Positions 35,400 through 43,998 of a stretch of 64,000 nt of DNA are shown here, one piece after another. Made by a program: the position numbers and the translations under genes. The stretch spans positions 20,699 through 84,698 of the forward strand of contig NZ_JAMXOC010000013.1 in assembly GCF_024721265.1 (NCBI RefSeq), read 5' to 3'. The notes under the pieces are model-generated. The model was not told the DNA's origin and searched no databases. It was given only the letters and a program-made list of their open reading frames with translations. The stretch's first letter is position 1, and every line of letters starts with the position of its first letter. The stretch comes from Ohessyouella blattaphilus (GTDB taxonomy: Bacteria > Bacillota > Clostridia > Lachnospirales > Lachnospiraceae).

Positions 35400-35400
35400 C

Positions 35401-35449
35401 GTGCAACAGCACACGCCGAAGGCGCAAGAATTTGCCAAGGGCAAATTCT
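35401..35449. repeat. cluster of three small hairpins
   Basis: GTGC/GCAC (35401-35412), CGCC/GGCG (35414-35424) and AGAATTTGCC/GGCAAATTCT (35427-35449) follow each other without gaps. The arrangement resembles an intergenic palindromic repeat. I found no second copy in this window, so it may be a singleton. Confidence 0.4.
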
Positions 35450-35506
35450 ATTTCGTGTAACGAATTCCATTTCATAGAAAAATCATTTTCTTTATTTGTT
35501 CTTAAT

Positions 35507-35535
35507 TTGCGGATTGTGCCAAATATGTTTATAAT
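35507..35535 (+). promoter_or_regulatory. promoter of the coiled-coil gene pair
   Basis: TTGCGG at 35507-35512 and a perfect TATAAT at 35530-35535, spacing 17, with the start codon 26 bases further on. Confidence 0.65.
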
Positions 35536-35560
35536 TAAAAGTAATCTGGAGGTTTCTGAT

Positions 35561-35920
35561 ATGTATACAGAATATAGTGAAGCTACTTTTAAGAAGATGA
35601 AGCGCAGGGAGCTACTCAGTACCATAGAGGAGCTGATTAACGATAAAAAAGCGTTAGAAATAAAACTAGAAGAACAAGAAGCAAAGTGCCTGGAACAAGA
35701 GGAGGCATACGCGAAGCTTGAGGAAACCCATAACCAACTATTAGAGCAGATAGAAAAGATGGGAAATGTAGAAGCTGAGGCTAGGCGCCACGACCAATTA
35801 GTCGCCGAGTCTAGACAAATCGAAGAATCTAGTCGCGAGATGCTGGCGAGGACGAAACAGGAAATCGTGGAGGTGCTAGAGAGCTTTAAGGGGGATTTAA
35901 ATTATGATGCTAAAGCTTAG
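35561..35920 (+). CDS. small coiled-coil protein of unknown function
   Basis: A 119-residue protein, almost entirely helical and rich in Glu, Lys, Gln and Leu from residue 15 on. Heptad-like spacing covers ~25-105 (KKALEIKLEEQEAKCLEQEE and onward). There is no signal peptide or membrane segment. ATG 35561 has TGGAGG eight bases upstream; longer frames to 35390 run through the hairpin cluster and promoter and are unlikely. Its stop overlaps the next gene's start by 17 bases. I do not recognise a family; a structural or scaffold role near the division machinery is only suggested by its partner. Confidence 0.7.
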   Translation: MYTEYSEATFKKMKRRELLSTIEELINDKKALEIKLEEQEAKCLEQEEAYAKLEETHNQLLEQIEKMGNVEAEARRHDQLVAESRQIEESSREMLARTKQEIVEVLESFKGDLNYDAKA

Positions 35921-36386
35921 TGAAAAGCTTTCTAATTTTCGAGATAGGGATAAAGAACATGACGACATCGAAGCTTTAGAGGTACTGATGGCAGTGGAAG
36001 CGGAGAATAAGAAGCTTAGAGATGATAACCTTCAATATCAAAAGGAAGTAGAGAGACTGCGAGCATTAGTTAATGAAAAAGAGGAAGAATTAACGAATCT
36101 ACGTCTTAATATCGACGAAACAGGGAATCTTGCCGACTTTACTTTGAAGATAAACGGTGTTTTTGAATCCGCGCAAAAGGCGGCTTTTGATTTTGAGAAG
36201 ACGCGGCAGGAGGCGAAGGAAAAGTGTGAGGAGGAAGGCAAACGCATCTTGGCAGAGGCCGAGGAAAAAGCGCAGCAGATGATCGCTGAAGCGAAAGAGG
36301 AAGTGCGACGCATCCGCAAGCTGAACATGACGATTATTCAAAACCTGCAAGAAGAGACGCGGAAGATTATCGATAAAGCTATTTAG
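35904..36386 (+). CDS. coiled-coil protein, DivIVA-like
   Basis: A 160-residue helical protein. Residues ~28-75 are a coiled coil; GNLADFTLKINGVFESAQKAAFDF at ~78-101 resembles the segment of DivIVA/SepF-adjacent proteins that reads ALxLNGVFExAQxAA, and the tail EAEEKAQQMIAEAKEEVRRI is the usual DivIVA-like C-terminus. The N-terminal membrane-binding DivIVA motif is missing, so I call it DivIVA-like only. It is translationally coupled to the previous coiled-coil gene, and the two products may interact. Confidence 0.6.
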   Translation: MMLKLSEKLSNFRDRDKEHDDIEALEVLMAVEAENKKLRDDNLQYQKEVERLRALVNEKEEELTNLRLNIDETGNLADFTLKINGVFESAQKAAFDFEKTRQEAKEKCEEEGKRILAEAEEKAQQMIAEAKEEVRRIRKLNMTIIQNLQEETRKIIDKAI

Positions 36387-36441
36387 ATAGCGACTGCTTT
36401 TAACTGGAGAAATTCTGGGGAAAAGGGGTCGCTATTTTTTT
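36387..36441 (+). terminator. terminator after the coiled-coil pair
   Basis: ATAGCGAC at 36387-36394 pairs with GTCGCTAT at 36428-36435, followed by six or more Ts. The loop is long (33 bases), so efficiency is uncertain. Confidence 0.6.
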
Positions 36442-36482
36442 GTTGGTATTGTAGAATTAGTAGAAGAAAGGTGGGTGTTAGT

Positions 36483-37586
36483 ATGTATTATAAAGAGTAT
36501 GGAAATACAGGCATGAAAGTCTCGGCGGTTGGCCTTGGTACGATGCGCTATGACGAAGAGGATATTCTCGCAGGGCGCTTTGAGAAGTGTGCCCAGATCC
36601 CTCTTTATGCTTTGGAAAAGGGGATTAACTATTGGGATACGGCTCCTTTTTACTGTCATGATAAGAGTGAGATTGTTACGGGGATGGCATTATCTCAGGT
36701 GGATCGGAGCAAGGTATATGTAACTTCTAAGGTTAATTTTGGCACCTTGGATACGAAAACGCCTACAAAGGATGATTTTCGCCGGCGGTTAGAGCTCTCG
36801 CTATCGAGACTACAAACGGACTATATTGATTTTTACCATATGTGGTGTATGCTTAATCTGGATTCTTGGGAAGCGCATATGGAAGCGTTATACGGATTTT
36901 TTGAAGAGGCGAAAAGCGAAGGCTTGATTCGTAATATCGTCTTTTCTTCCCATATGCAAGGCAATGATATTGAGACGGTGGTGGATTCTGGTAAATTTAA
37001 AGGGATGCTCATCGGCTACAACGCCCTTAACTATCGTTTTCGTCAAAGTGGCATTAAGAAGGCTTACGAGAAAGGGATGGGCGTGGTAGTTATGAATCCT
37101 TTAGGTGGCGGCCTTATTCCGGAGCATCCAGATACCTTTGCGTATCTAGCAAAGGATACGGACTTAACGGTGGCCCAGGCGGCCCTTCGCTTTGTAGCTA
37201 GCCATAAGGAGATTACCGTGACACTAGCTGGCTGTACCACCGAGGCTCACGTAGATGACGCGGTCCGGGCGGTGGAAGGCCTCAAGGAAGAACCAGCTGA
37301 AGTGGTAGCGAGCAAATTAGAAAACGCAGGTGTATCCTTAAACGATCTGTGTACCGGTTGTGGCTATTGTGATAATTGTCCGGTGGGAATCCCGATTCCT
37401 AAGTACATGGACGCCTACAATATGAAGATTTTAATGGGAAAAGAAAAGGCTATAGAAGAACGCCTAGAGAATCATTGGGGCATTACGAAAGATAAGGCGG
37501 CCGAGTGTGTCGCTTGTGGTGCCTGTGAGGCAGCCTGTACCCAGCACTTACCGATTATAGAGCGCTTAGCGCAGATTGGTGGTTAG
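36483..37586 (+). CDS. aldo/keto reductase with C-terminal 4Fe-4S domain
   Basis: A 367-residue cytoplasmic oxidoreductase. The N-terminal ~270 residues are an AKR barrel (YGNTGMKVSAVGLGTMRYDE, NYWDTAPFY with the Asp/Tyr-like active-site region, and DYIDFYHMW). The C-terminal ~100 residues hold two clusters' worth of cysteines, CTGCGYCDNCP and CVACGACEAAC, as in the clostridial Fe-S aldo/keto reductases. The natural substrate is unknown. ATG 36483 is used; a GTG at 36471 overlaps the RBS AGAAAGG. Confidence 0.88.
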   Translation: MYYKEYGNTGMKVSAVGLGTMRYDEEDILAGRFEKCAQIPLYALEKGINYWDTAPFYCHDKSEIVTGMALSQVDRSKVYVTSKVNFGTLDTKTPTKDDFRRRLELSLSRLQTDYIDFYHMWCMLNLDSWEAHMEALYGFFEEAKSEGLIRNIVFSSHMQGNDIETVVDSGKFKGMLIGYNALNYRFRQSGIKKAYEKGMGVVVMNPLGGGLIPEHPDTFAYLAKDTDLTVAQAALRFVASHKEITVTLAGCTTEAHVDDAVRAVEGLKEEPAEVVASKLENAGVSLNDLCTGCGYCDNCPVGIPIPKYMDAYNMKILMGKEKAIEERLENHWGITKDKAAECVACGACEAACTQHLPIIERLAQIGG

Positions 37587-37587
37587 C

Positions 37588-38118
37588 ATGCAGACAAAGA
37601 AATTAACGACAGCGGGTTTCTTGGTCGCGCTGGGAATCGTCTTGCCCCAGGTCTTTCATGTCTTTGGGAATACGGGCGGAATGATTTTTCTACCGATTCA
37701 GTATGCGGCCTTTTTAGCAGGATTTTTGCTATCGCCAGGGTATGCGCTGATGGTGGGAGTTTTAGTACCGATTCTAAGTAGCCTGATTACGGGAATGCCC
37801 CCCGTTCCCAAAGTGTACTTTATGATTCCAGAGTTAGCCACGTATGCGGTTATGACCGGTATTCTAAAGACTCGCTTTCGCTCGCGAATTACGCTTATAT
37901 TAGCATCACTTAGTGGTCGGTTAGTCTATGGGATCGCGCTAATCTTTGGGGGTGTGGTGCTGGGAATGAAAGCACCTTTTATTAGTCTTAGTGCTTTCGG
38001 CTACACTTTAGGGATAGGAATACCGGGACTGGCTTTACAGTTACTTATTATTCCGGTTATTTATCAGCAGCTACAGAAGCTGTTATTGTCAGAGGAGGTA
38101 GGCTTTGAGTCGAAGTAA
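37588..38118 (+). CDS. ECF transporter S component-like protein
   Basis: A 176-residue membrane protein with about six helices. KKLTTAGFLVALGIVLPQVFH at the start and PIQYAAFLAGFLLSPGYALMVGVLVPILSSLITGMPP are the pattern of S components, which bind a vitamin or micronutrient and dock to a shared ECF module. Substrate unknown. It begins one base after the reductase stop with only a weak RBS (GGTGG), so it is probably coupled to it; ATG 37588 is preferred over an in-frame TTG at 37576. Confidence 0.75.
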   Translation: MQTKKLTTAGFLVALGIVLPQVFHVFGNTGGMIFLPIQYAAFLAGFLLSPGYALMVGVLVPILSSLITGMPPVPKVYFMIPELATYAVMTGILKTRFRSRITLILASLSGRLVYGIALIFGGVVLGMKAPFISLSAFGYTLGIGIPGLALQLLIIPVIYQQLQKLLLSEEVGFESK

Positions 38119-38530
38119 TCTAGAAGTGGTTAAGAAGGTTCTGCAAGAGGAGAGTGAGCTTAGCTTTGTCTTGCAGGACTCTGAGAAAAAGCTATATAAG
38201 CGAACGGAAAAGGGCATTGCCCCCATGATGGTTCTTTTAGAAACAGGGGAGAAACCTTTTGCTGGTGGTGTGATCGCCGATAAGGTGGTGGGAAAAGCGG
38301 CAGCCTTTCTTGCGGTGTACGGCGGCGCCACCGCCCTTTATGCAGGCATTATCAGCACCCCAGCCCTAGAGGTCCTACGAAGCTTTGGTGTCGACTGCGA
38401 ATACGATAAAGAGGTACCTTTTATCGAGAATCGCACGAAAACCGGAGGTTGCCCGATGGAGAAGGCGGTGTGGGAAGTAACCAGTGCCGAGGAAGCGTAT
38501 GGTATTTTGAAGAAAAAAGTAAGCAAGTAA
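38105..38530 (+). CDS. DUF1893 family protein
   Basis: A 141-residue soluble protein resembling DUF1893: LSFVLQDSEKKLYKRTEKGIAPMM, FAGGVIADKVVGKAAAFLAVYGGATALYAGIIS, and KTGGCPMEKAV. This fold is related to cytidine-deaminase-like proteins; the function is not known to me. It starts with TTG at 38105, placed six bases after GAGGAGG and overlapping the ECF-S stop by 14 bases; no better start exists. It ends a three-gene unit with the reductase and the S component. Confidence 0.78.
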   Translation: MSRSNLEVVKKVLQEESELSFVLQDSEKKLYKRTEKGIAPMMVLLETGEKPFAGGVIADKVVGKAAAFLAVYGGATALYAGIISTPALEVLRSFGVDCEYDKEVPFIENRTKTGGCPMEKAVWEVTSAEEAYGILKKKVSK

Positions 38531-38538
38531 GTGATATG

Positions 38539-38582
38539 AAAATGCCAGAGCAGATGATTGTGTTGTCTGCCCTGGTATTTTT
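38539..38582 (+). terminator. terminator between convergent DUF1893 and M20 peptidase genes
   Basis: A long stem pairs AAAATGCCAG-GCAGA (38539-38554) with TCTGC-CTGGTATTTT (38566-38581), with one internal mismatch and one G-U pair, followed by T. Confidence 0.75.
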
Positions 38583-38598
38583 GCATTTGTAGTAAACG

Positions 38599-40029
38599 TT
38601 ATAGCCTTTGTATTACTTCCTTATAGAAGTCCACCCCCTGAGGCAGAGCTTTCGCATCGATGTTTTCGTCGATTCCGTGGATGCTGCCGTATTGCTGATT
38701 ATTGATGTACAGAGGCGCAAAGCGGATGCAGTGCTCACAGACATCTTGATAGAATTTAGCATCGGTGCCACCGGTCATCGGATAGGGGATAACGCCGACA
38801 CCAGGGTAGATATCGTGGATAACATCTTCTACGAGTTTGAACTGTTCGCTGTTGTAGTCCACTACACTGACGGGGTAGTTCTTATAGATGATGTTGGTTT
38901 CTAGGTCGTATTCTTTGGCAATCTCACTGACTAAGCGAATACTCTCATCGGTGCTTTGGTGGTGAATAAAGCGCATATTCGCAGAGACACTGGCTTCTTG
39001 TGGCAAAACATTTAAGCCATCGGAGCCTTTTGCCATGGTAAAGGCCATAGTGGTCTGGAGCATGGCAGCGCCAGTGGGCGAGATGCTAGGCATAACCTTC
39101 TTAAGCAAGGGCTCAAAGAGCCACATGTTGGCGAAGATAAACTTCATCGGGAAGGTCATATTGGGGGTAAAGCGGCGGAACATCTCTTTGGCGGTAGGGT
39201 GAAAGCTCACGGTAAAAGGCGATTTCTTTTCGATTCTGGCCACAAATTTGGCCAGTCTTGGGATAGGGGTATTTTTCCCCGGAGCACTGGCGTGCCCGCC
39301 CTTTCCTTTGGCAATAAACTTAAGATCGCCGTAGCCCTTTTCTAAGACGCCCACCATGGCGTAAGTTCCTTTTACGCCGCCAATCGGATCAGAGAGAATC
39401 ATTCCCCCCTCATCGATGAGGAAGCGGAGATGGACGTTCTTTTCTTTAAGGAAGCGGACGGTAGCCGGAGCGCCGTCCCCGCTAATCTCTTCGGTGCAGC
39501 TACTGGCGATATAAACGTCAGACTTTGGCACATAGCCTTCGGCGATGAGTTCTTCTACGGCATTAAAGATACAGGAGAGACTGCCTTTCGTATCTACCGT
39601 TCCTCTGCCCCAGATAATGCCATCTTTTATCTCCCCGCTAAAGGGGGGATGGGTCCAGTCGCCACCGGCTTCGACTACGTCGGTGTGACTCATTAAAAGT
39701 ACCGGGTCAGCAGCGGATTTTCCTGGCCATTTTAGCAAGAGACTGCCGTCAAAGACGTGCTTTTCACAGGTGTTAAAGGTGTGCGGAAAGAGGTCTACTA
39801 ACACTTGGTGAAACTCTAAGAACTTCGTTCTATCGTTATCGAAGCGACTAGAGATGGTTTCCTTTTGGACCATGGTAGCCAGCTTCTTCGCATAGGTATC
39901 GGCTCTTTCACCGGAGATAAACTCAATGGTCGCGGTGGTTGCCGAATCGGGTTTTAAAAGCAGGGTGCGAACCAAGAGGACGAGCAGTAAGAGGACGATT
40001 AGGGCGAGAATAAAGAGTAATATTTTCAT
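38599..40029 (-). CDS. M20 family metallopeptidase, membrane-anchored
   Basis: A 476-residue protein. Residues 2-26 form an N-terminal membrane helix. The peptidase signatures are LLMSHTDVVEAGGDW (metal His and Asp), WGRGTVDTKGSL (bridging Asp), ASSCTEEISGDG (catalytic and metal Glu), IDEGG and TGGTDAKFY. Family members are dipeptidases, carboxypeptidases or acylases. ATG at 40029 is chosen: TAGGTGA lies six bases upstream on the minus strand, and a GTG at 40038 is part of that site. It ends an apparent operon with two membrane proteins, suggesting uptake and cleavage of a small peptide or amidated amino acid. Confidence 0.88.
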   Translation of the reverse strand: MKILLFILALIVLLLLVLLVRTLLLKPDSATTATIEFISGERADTYAKKLATMVQKETISSRFDNDRTKFLEFHQVLVDLFPHTFNTCEKHVFDGSLLLKWPGKSAADPVLLMSHTDVVEAGGDWTHPPFSGEIKDGIIWGRGTVDTKGSLSCIFNAVEELIAEGYVPKSDVYIASSCTEEISGDGAPATVRFLKEKNVHLRFLIDEGGMILSDPIGGVKGTYAMVGVLEKGYGDLKFIAKGKGGHASAPGKNTPIPRLAKFVARIEKKSPFTVSFHPTAKEMFRRFTPNMTFPMKFIFANMWLFEPLLKKVMPSISPTGAAMLQTTMAFTMAKGSDGLNVLPQEASVSANMRFIHHQSTDESIRLVSEIAKEYDLETNIIYKNYPVSVVDYNSEQFKLVEDVIHDIYPGVGVIPYPMTGGTDAKFYQDVCEHCIRFAPLYINNQQYGSIHGIDENIDAKALPQGVDFYKEVIQRL

Positions 40030-40038
40030 AAGAATCAC

Positions 40039-40719
40039 CTATAATTTTCCTTTCTTATGGAGTAGGTAGGCAATCCCAATTGCCAGGCCACCAGCGGGAA
40101 GAATTAAGATGCTGGTCTGGGAAATCATAGCCGGGACGAGAGTGCAAAGAAGAATCATCGCGGCTAAGGGAATCGCGGTAATCTTCGGCTCTTTAATAAA
40201 GTACTTAAGTCCGAGAGCGCCAAAAAGAGCGGGAACTACGTTGTTAAAGGCCGGTAATAAGACTGGGTTCTCAAGGACGGGCTTTAACGGGATAATTAGG
40301 ATTACGCCTAGGGCGACCACCACAGTGGTAGTAATCGCTGAGGTGGCAACACTTAAGGTAGAGACGATTTCACTCTCTGGGGTGCCATCGGGAGTATCTG
40401 TGATGTCTTTGGAGTTCATCACACAGGGAATCTTCATGTTGGTGACGTTACCGGTGATAAAGGCTAGGTAACTGCCGCCTACACCCAGCATGGGCGTGTA
40501 CACTAAGAACTCCACAATGGCCACGGGATAGTAAATGACCGCGACTTTGGCAAAGCCACTCCAGAAGCTTCCTAGGTCGGGGCTTGCGTGGTAGATAAAG
40601 CCGACGACAATCGGAATCAGGAGAAATAAGAGAATCGAGATCGAAACCGTAATCTTGCCAATGATATGTAGGGACTTATTAAAGTTTTCAAAAAACTGCT
40701 TTTTTTCTTGTTGATTCAT
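40039..40719 (-). CDS. membrane protein of unknown function, partner of DUF5058 protein
   Basis: A 226-residue protein with about six hydrophobic segments (ITVSISILLFLLIPIVVGFIY, FAKVAVIYYPVAIVEFLVY, TTTVVVALGVILIIPL, AIPLAAMILLCTLVP, and a final one). I do not recognise the family with certainty. ATG at 40719 has GGAGG eight bases upstream on the minus strand and overlaps the end of the DUF5058 gene. The tight coupling to one membrane protein upstream and an M20 peptidase downstream suggests a two-subunit transporter for the peptidase's product or substrate. Confidence 0.6.
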   Translation of the reverse strand: MNQQEKKQFFENFNKSLHIIGKITVSISILLFLLIPIVVGFIYHASPDLGSFWSGFAKVAVIYYPVAIVEFLVYTPMLGVGGSYLAFITGNVTNMKIPCVMNSKDITDTPDGTPESEIVSTLSVATSAITTTVVVALGVILIIPLKPVLENPVLLPAFNNVVPALFGALGLKYFIKEPKITAIPLAAMILLCTLVPAMISQTSILILPAGGLAIGIAYLLHKKGKL

Positions 40720-40723
40720 CCGT

Positions 40724-41500
40724 CTAACCTCCAATCACTTGCCCGAAACACACAGCGGCGGCCATAGCGATTAGCATACTGCCGGCAACGCTAAAGTTAT
40801 CGAGAGCTTTTATATTCTTCTTCTGGGTAAAGTATTCGAAGATAGCCATGGTAAGAGCAGCAACCCCGGCTGTTAAAAGGGGGATGACGTTTTGATTACG
40901 GATGGCATCACCGAGATAAGCACCGATATACGCAGAGCAAAGACCGATAAACATCGCGGTGGTAGCATAAGCGCCAAAGCCGGGCTTCTTGTCTTTTGCA
41001 TCGGTGGCAGCAGTATCAGCTGCTTGGTTACCGCGGATTTTCTTAAGGTAACGACCGAGGAAAAAGAGGCAGCAAAGGAGACTCCCTAAGATTCCGGCGG
41101 CCATCACAAGGGCGATGGTGGTAAAAGAACCCATGCTCATCTCTGTCACCTTTAGCCCACTTAGACCGATGCTTTCGGCAGCCATAGCGGCTACGTTCAG
41201 CTCGTACTGTAAGGCTCCAATTACGGAAAGACGAAGCCAGGAATAAGGAATTCCTAAGGTACCGCTTAGAGCGATCACTCCTAAGAGAATACTGATACTG
41301 GGAAGTACGGTAAAGGTAGCGCTACTGATGATGACCTTTCTTAAGACCTTCTTTTCCATGCCGATTTTGATGCCGGCCCGGTAGCTTTTTACCAGAAAGA
41401 TGAGACACATGATGGTGATAAAGAGCAGAGCGACTCCGACCAAGAGAAATAAGAGGCCGGAGTTGACACTGCTGCGATAAGATTCTACACTATTTGACAT
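40724..41500 (-). CDS. DUF5058-type membrane protein
   Basis: A 258-residue protein with about six to seven helices. The segment SISILLGVIALSGTLGIPYSWLRLSVIGALQYELNVAAMAAESIG fits what I remember as DUF5058, a clostridial membrane family. The last helices end MLIAMAAAVCFGQVIGG. It may form a complex with the next gene product, whose start overlaps its stop region. RBS is AGGAGGG on the minus strand. Function is unknown; a transporter is inferred from the neighbouring M20 peptidase. Confidence 0.6.
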   Translation of the reverse strand: MSNSVESYRSSVNSGLLFLLVGVALLFITIMCLIFLVKSYRAGIKIGMEKKVLRKVIISSATFTVLPSISILLGVIALSGTLGIPYSWLRLSVIGALQYELNVAAMAAESIGLSGLKVTEMSMGSFTTIALVMAAGILGSLLCCLFFLGRYLKKIRGNQAADTAATDAKDKKPGFGAYATTAMFIGLCSAYIGAYLGDAIRNQNVIPLLTAGVAALTMAIFEYFTQKKNIKALDNFSVAGSMLIAMAAAVCFGQVIGG

Positions 41501-41504
41501 ATTT

Positions 41505-43109
41505 TTACCCTCCTATATTCCTCCTATTATACCCTAAATAACCGATAATTGTTAGCAAAATGGCAACACCGGTAAGGGCGAGGAGCAAAGGAAAGTTCCA
41601 GTCGTCCACAGGATACTGAGGAGTGAGTCCAAAGGGCGTGAATTTCTTCACCCACTCAGGCAGATTCATCAAGGCACCCATATACACGACGATAAAAGAA
41701 AAGCCTAGGTAGAGGTAAGCCAGGCTCGTGCGTTTTGGCAGCACCCCTACTAGTAAGGTACCGACCCCTTGAAAAACCCACATAGCTGGTAAAAAGGAAA
41801 GGAACCCGATGAGAAAGGTCTCTAAGCTGGGAGGTGTATCCATAACGGCGCTTCCGATACCCCAAAAAGTCAGAGCCATCAGGACTTGAGTCAGCAGACT
41901 TATCAGAAGCCCTGGCACTAAGTAAGTAGTTAGGTACTTCGTCCGGGAGATGGCTTTTGATAAGATATTTTCGGCTCGTCCTCTGACCTCTTCGGCGGCT
42001 GGCCTGAAGGTGAAGCTAAGTACGGGAATGGTACCAATCATGGACATAATGACGATAATTAGGCCCACGAATTGCTCGGTGGGAGAGTGATCGGGATTTT
42101 GTCCAAAAACCAATTTTAGCATTTCGTTGCTATCCATAAAGCTTTCCAGGTCGCCGAAGACGGAAGCGTACATGGCGGCGAGGATAACCATTACTAGGGT
42201 CCAGATGATAAAAGGTGTTCGCAGAAGGCGCATTGCTAGGCCGCCAGGACCGCATAATAAGGCGGAAGCGTGGGCATGCCCTTTTCGCTCCGGTAAAAGT
42301 CCGCTGCCAAGGTCGCGAATGCGGGCCAGTATAAAAGCCAGAGCAGCCACGGTGCAAGTGATTAAAAAGAGAATGACAATTGGCCACCAATCGTTGTCGA
42401 CGAAAACCTTGGTCCTTAAGACCAAGCCTAAAGGAGAAATGAGGGAAAGGGTTTCGTTACTGACATCTCCCACACCACGGAGGCAGTAAAGGAACAGGAG
42501 GAGGGCGAACGACCAGCTGATAACGGAGCGATTATTCGTGAAAACTTGTGCCAATACCGCTGTGGTAGCAGCAAAAAACAGTCCGCTTACCAGAAGCCCA
42601 GCATTAAAAAGGAGGCAACCGGTAAGGGTCATGCCGTCTTCCATAAAGAAATACATAAAGCCGGTACCCGCTAAAAAGACCAGGAGATTAGTGAGCAAGG
42701 TAGCGATGAAAGTTGCCCCGAGACCAGCGAGTCTGCCAACAGGTAGTGACCGGATCATCTCTAAGCGTCCCCGCTCTTCGTCTTGCCTGGTGTGTCTAGC
42801 GACCATAAAGATATCCATAATGGCGACGGTAACAGCCATAAAAAGTAGCATCATATTGCCGTAGGCGGCCCCGGTGTGATAATTGCTAGCTCCGTAGACC
42901 GGTCCAACGATAGCGACCATGGCAGGATTTTCCAGCATCTGGGCGGAGACGGCGTTATCGGCGCCAGAAGTAAAGTACTCTTTTAGTAAGGGGATTAAAG
43001 CCCCGAGAAAACCACCAATAGACACGGTCCAAATAAGGATTCGCAGCCGATCCCGGCGCAAAATCAAAGACACCAGTGGGCGGATGCTAGCAAAGAAGCG
43101 ATTGTTCAT
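41505..43109 (-). CDS. ABC transporter permease of a multidrug-type exporter
   Basis: A 534-residue membrane protein with about twelve helices in two similar halves of six, as in the TetR-controlled two-gene exporters of Firmicutes annotated as antibiotic or polyketide exporters. Each half carries a charged cytoplasmic segment (MVARHTRQDEERGRLEMIRSLP in the first, RPAAEEVRGRAENILSKAISRTKY in the second). The gene is one base downstream of the ATPase gene and shares its operon and regulator. Substrate unknown. Confidence 0.85.
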   Translation of the reverse strand: MNNRFFASIRPLVSLILRRDRLRILIWTVSIGGFLGALIPLLKEYFTSGADNAVSAQMLENPAMVAIVGPVYGASNYHTGAAYGNMMLLFMAVTVAIMDIFMVARHTRQDEERGRLEMIRSLPVGRLAGLGATFIATLLTNLLVFLAGTGFMYFFMEDGMTLTGCLLFNAGLLVSGLFFAATTAVLAQVFTNNRSVISWSFALLLFLYCLRGVGDVSNETLSLISPLGLVLRTKVFVDNDWWPIVILFLITCTVAALAFILARIRDLGSGLLPERKGHAHASALLCGPGGLAMRLLRTPFIIWTLVMVILAAMYASVFGDLESFMDSNEMLKLVFGQNPDHSPTEQFVGLIIVIMSMIGTIPVLSFTFRPAAEEVRGRAENILSKAISRTKYLTTYLVPGLLISLLTQVLMALTFWGIGSAVMDTPPSLETFLIGFLSFLPAMWVFQGVGTLLVGVLPKRTSLAYLYLGFSFIVVYMGALMNLPEWVKKFTPFGLTPQYPVDDWNFPLLLALTGVAILLTIIGYLGYNRRNIGG

Positions 43110-43110
43110 C

Positions 43111-43998
43111 TTAATGACCTCCTTCGGCGTAGTGACTCATAAAGAGTTCTTCTAAAGATGGGGGCAGGCATTTTAGATCCAGAATGTCCTTGCCGTTTAA
43201 GTAGGCAATGGCTTCACCTAGGTGTTCGGTGTCGACGCTAAAGTTGGTACCGTCGCCTTTGGTGCTGATATCAAAGACGTAAGGGAGCTGGGCTAATCCT
43301 AGGAGAGGCTCTTTGGTAGTGACGGTGATTGAGGTCCTCGTTAAATGACGTAACTCGGTTAGGGTACCGGTTTCGATAATCTTCCCTTGACGAATAATGC
43401 TAACTTGGTTACACAACTCTTCTACTTCCGAAAGAATGTGACTAGAGAGGAGGATACTTTTTCCTTCTCTCGTAACTTTTTGAACATGTTCCTTGAAGAC
43501 GCTTTCCATTAATGGGTCTAAGCCGCTAGTGGGCTCGTCGAAGATATATAGATCGGCATCGCTAGCAAAAGCAGCCACTAAAGCCACCTTTTGCCGATTT
43601 CCTTTGGAGTAAGTCCGGCATTTCTTGCGGGGATCAAAGTCAAATTGTTCAATTAAGTCTTTGGGATATTTGGCGTTTTTATCTCCTCGGAGACGCAGGA
43701 ATAAATCGATGACTTCACCGCCGGTTAGATTTGACCAAAGGTTTACATCACCAGGGACGTAGGCGATGCGCTTGTGGATCTCCACGCTGTCCTTCCAGAC
43801 ATCTTTCCCAAAGATGGTGGCTGTACCAGAGGTGGCTTTAAGTATTCCCATCAGCACCCGAATAGTGGTCGTCTTACCAGCGCCATTGGGTCCGATAAAG
43901 CCGTGGATTTCTCCTTCGCCTACGCTTAGATTTACGCCATCAAGGGCGGTGAAAGACCCGAATTTCTTAGTGATATCTTGCATTTCAATCATGTTCAT
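43111..43998 (-). CDS. ABC transporter ATP-binding protein
   Basis: A 295-residue ATPase. Walker A is GPNGAGKTTTIRVLMGIL at ~36-53, the ABC signature reads YSKGNRQKVAL, Walker B DLYIFDEPTSGLDP, and the switch His follows in LLSSHILSEVEEL. The C-terminal ~75 residues form the extension usual for drug-exporter ATPases of this branch. It energises the permease encoded immediately downstream. Its first base coincides with the last base of the TetR gene, so all three form one transcript. Confidence 0.92.
   Translation of the reverse strand: MNMIEMQDITKKFGSFTALDGVNLSVGEGEIHGFIGPNGAGKTTTIRVLMGILKATSGTATIFGKDVWKDSVEIHKRIAYVPGDVNLWSNLTGGEVIDLFLRLRGDKNAKYPKDLIEQFDFDPRKKCRTYSKGNRQKVALVAAFASDADLYIFDEPTSGLDPLMESVFKEHVQKVTREGKSILLSSHILSEVEELCNQVSIIRQGKIIETGTLTELRHLTRTSITVTTKEPLLGLAQLPYVFDISTKGDGTNFSVDTEHLGEAIAYLNGKDILDLKCLPPSLEELFMSHYAEGGH

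Noticed and set aside
35200..35460. An 86-residue open frame
   Set aside because: It runs through the riboswitch-like stems and a terminator, has no RBS and gives a sequence with no sensible composition.
42127..42864. Long basic open frames opposite the ABC permease gene
   Set aside because: They are plus-strand shadows of a minus-strand gene with strong codon bias, without RBS or recognisable motifs.
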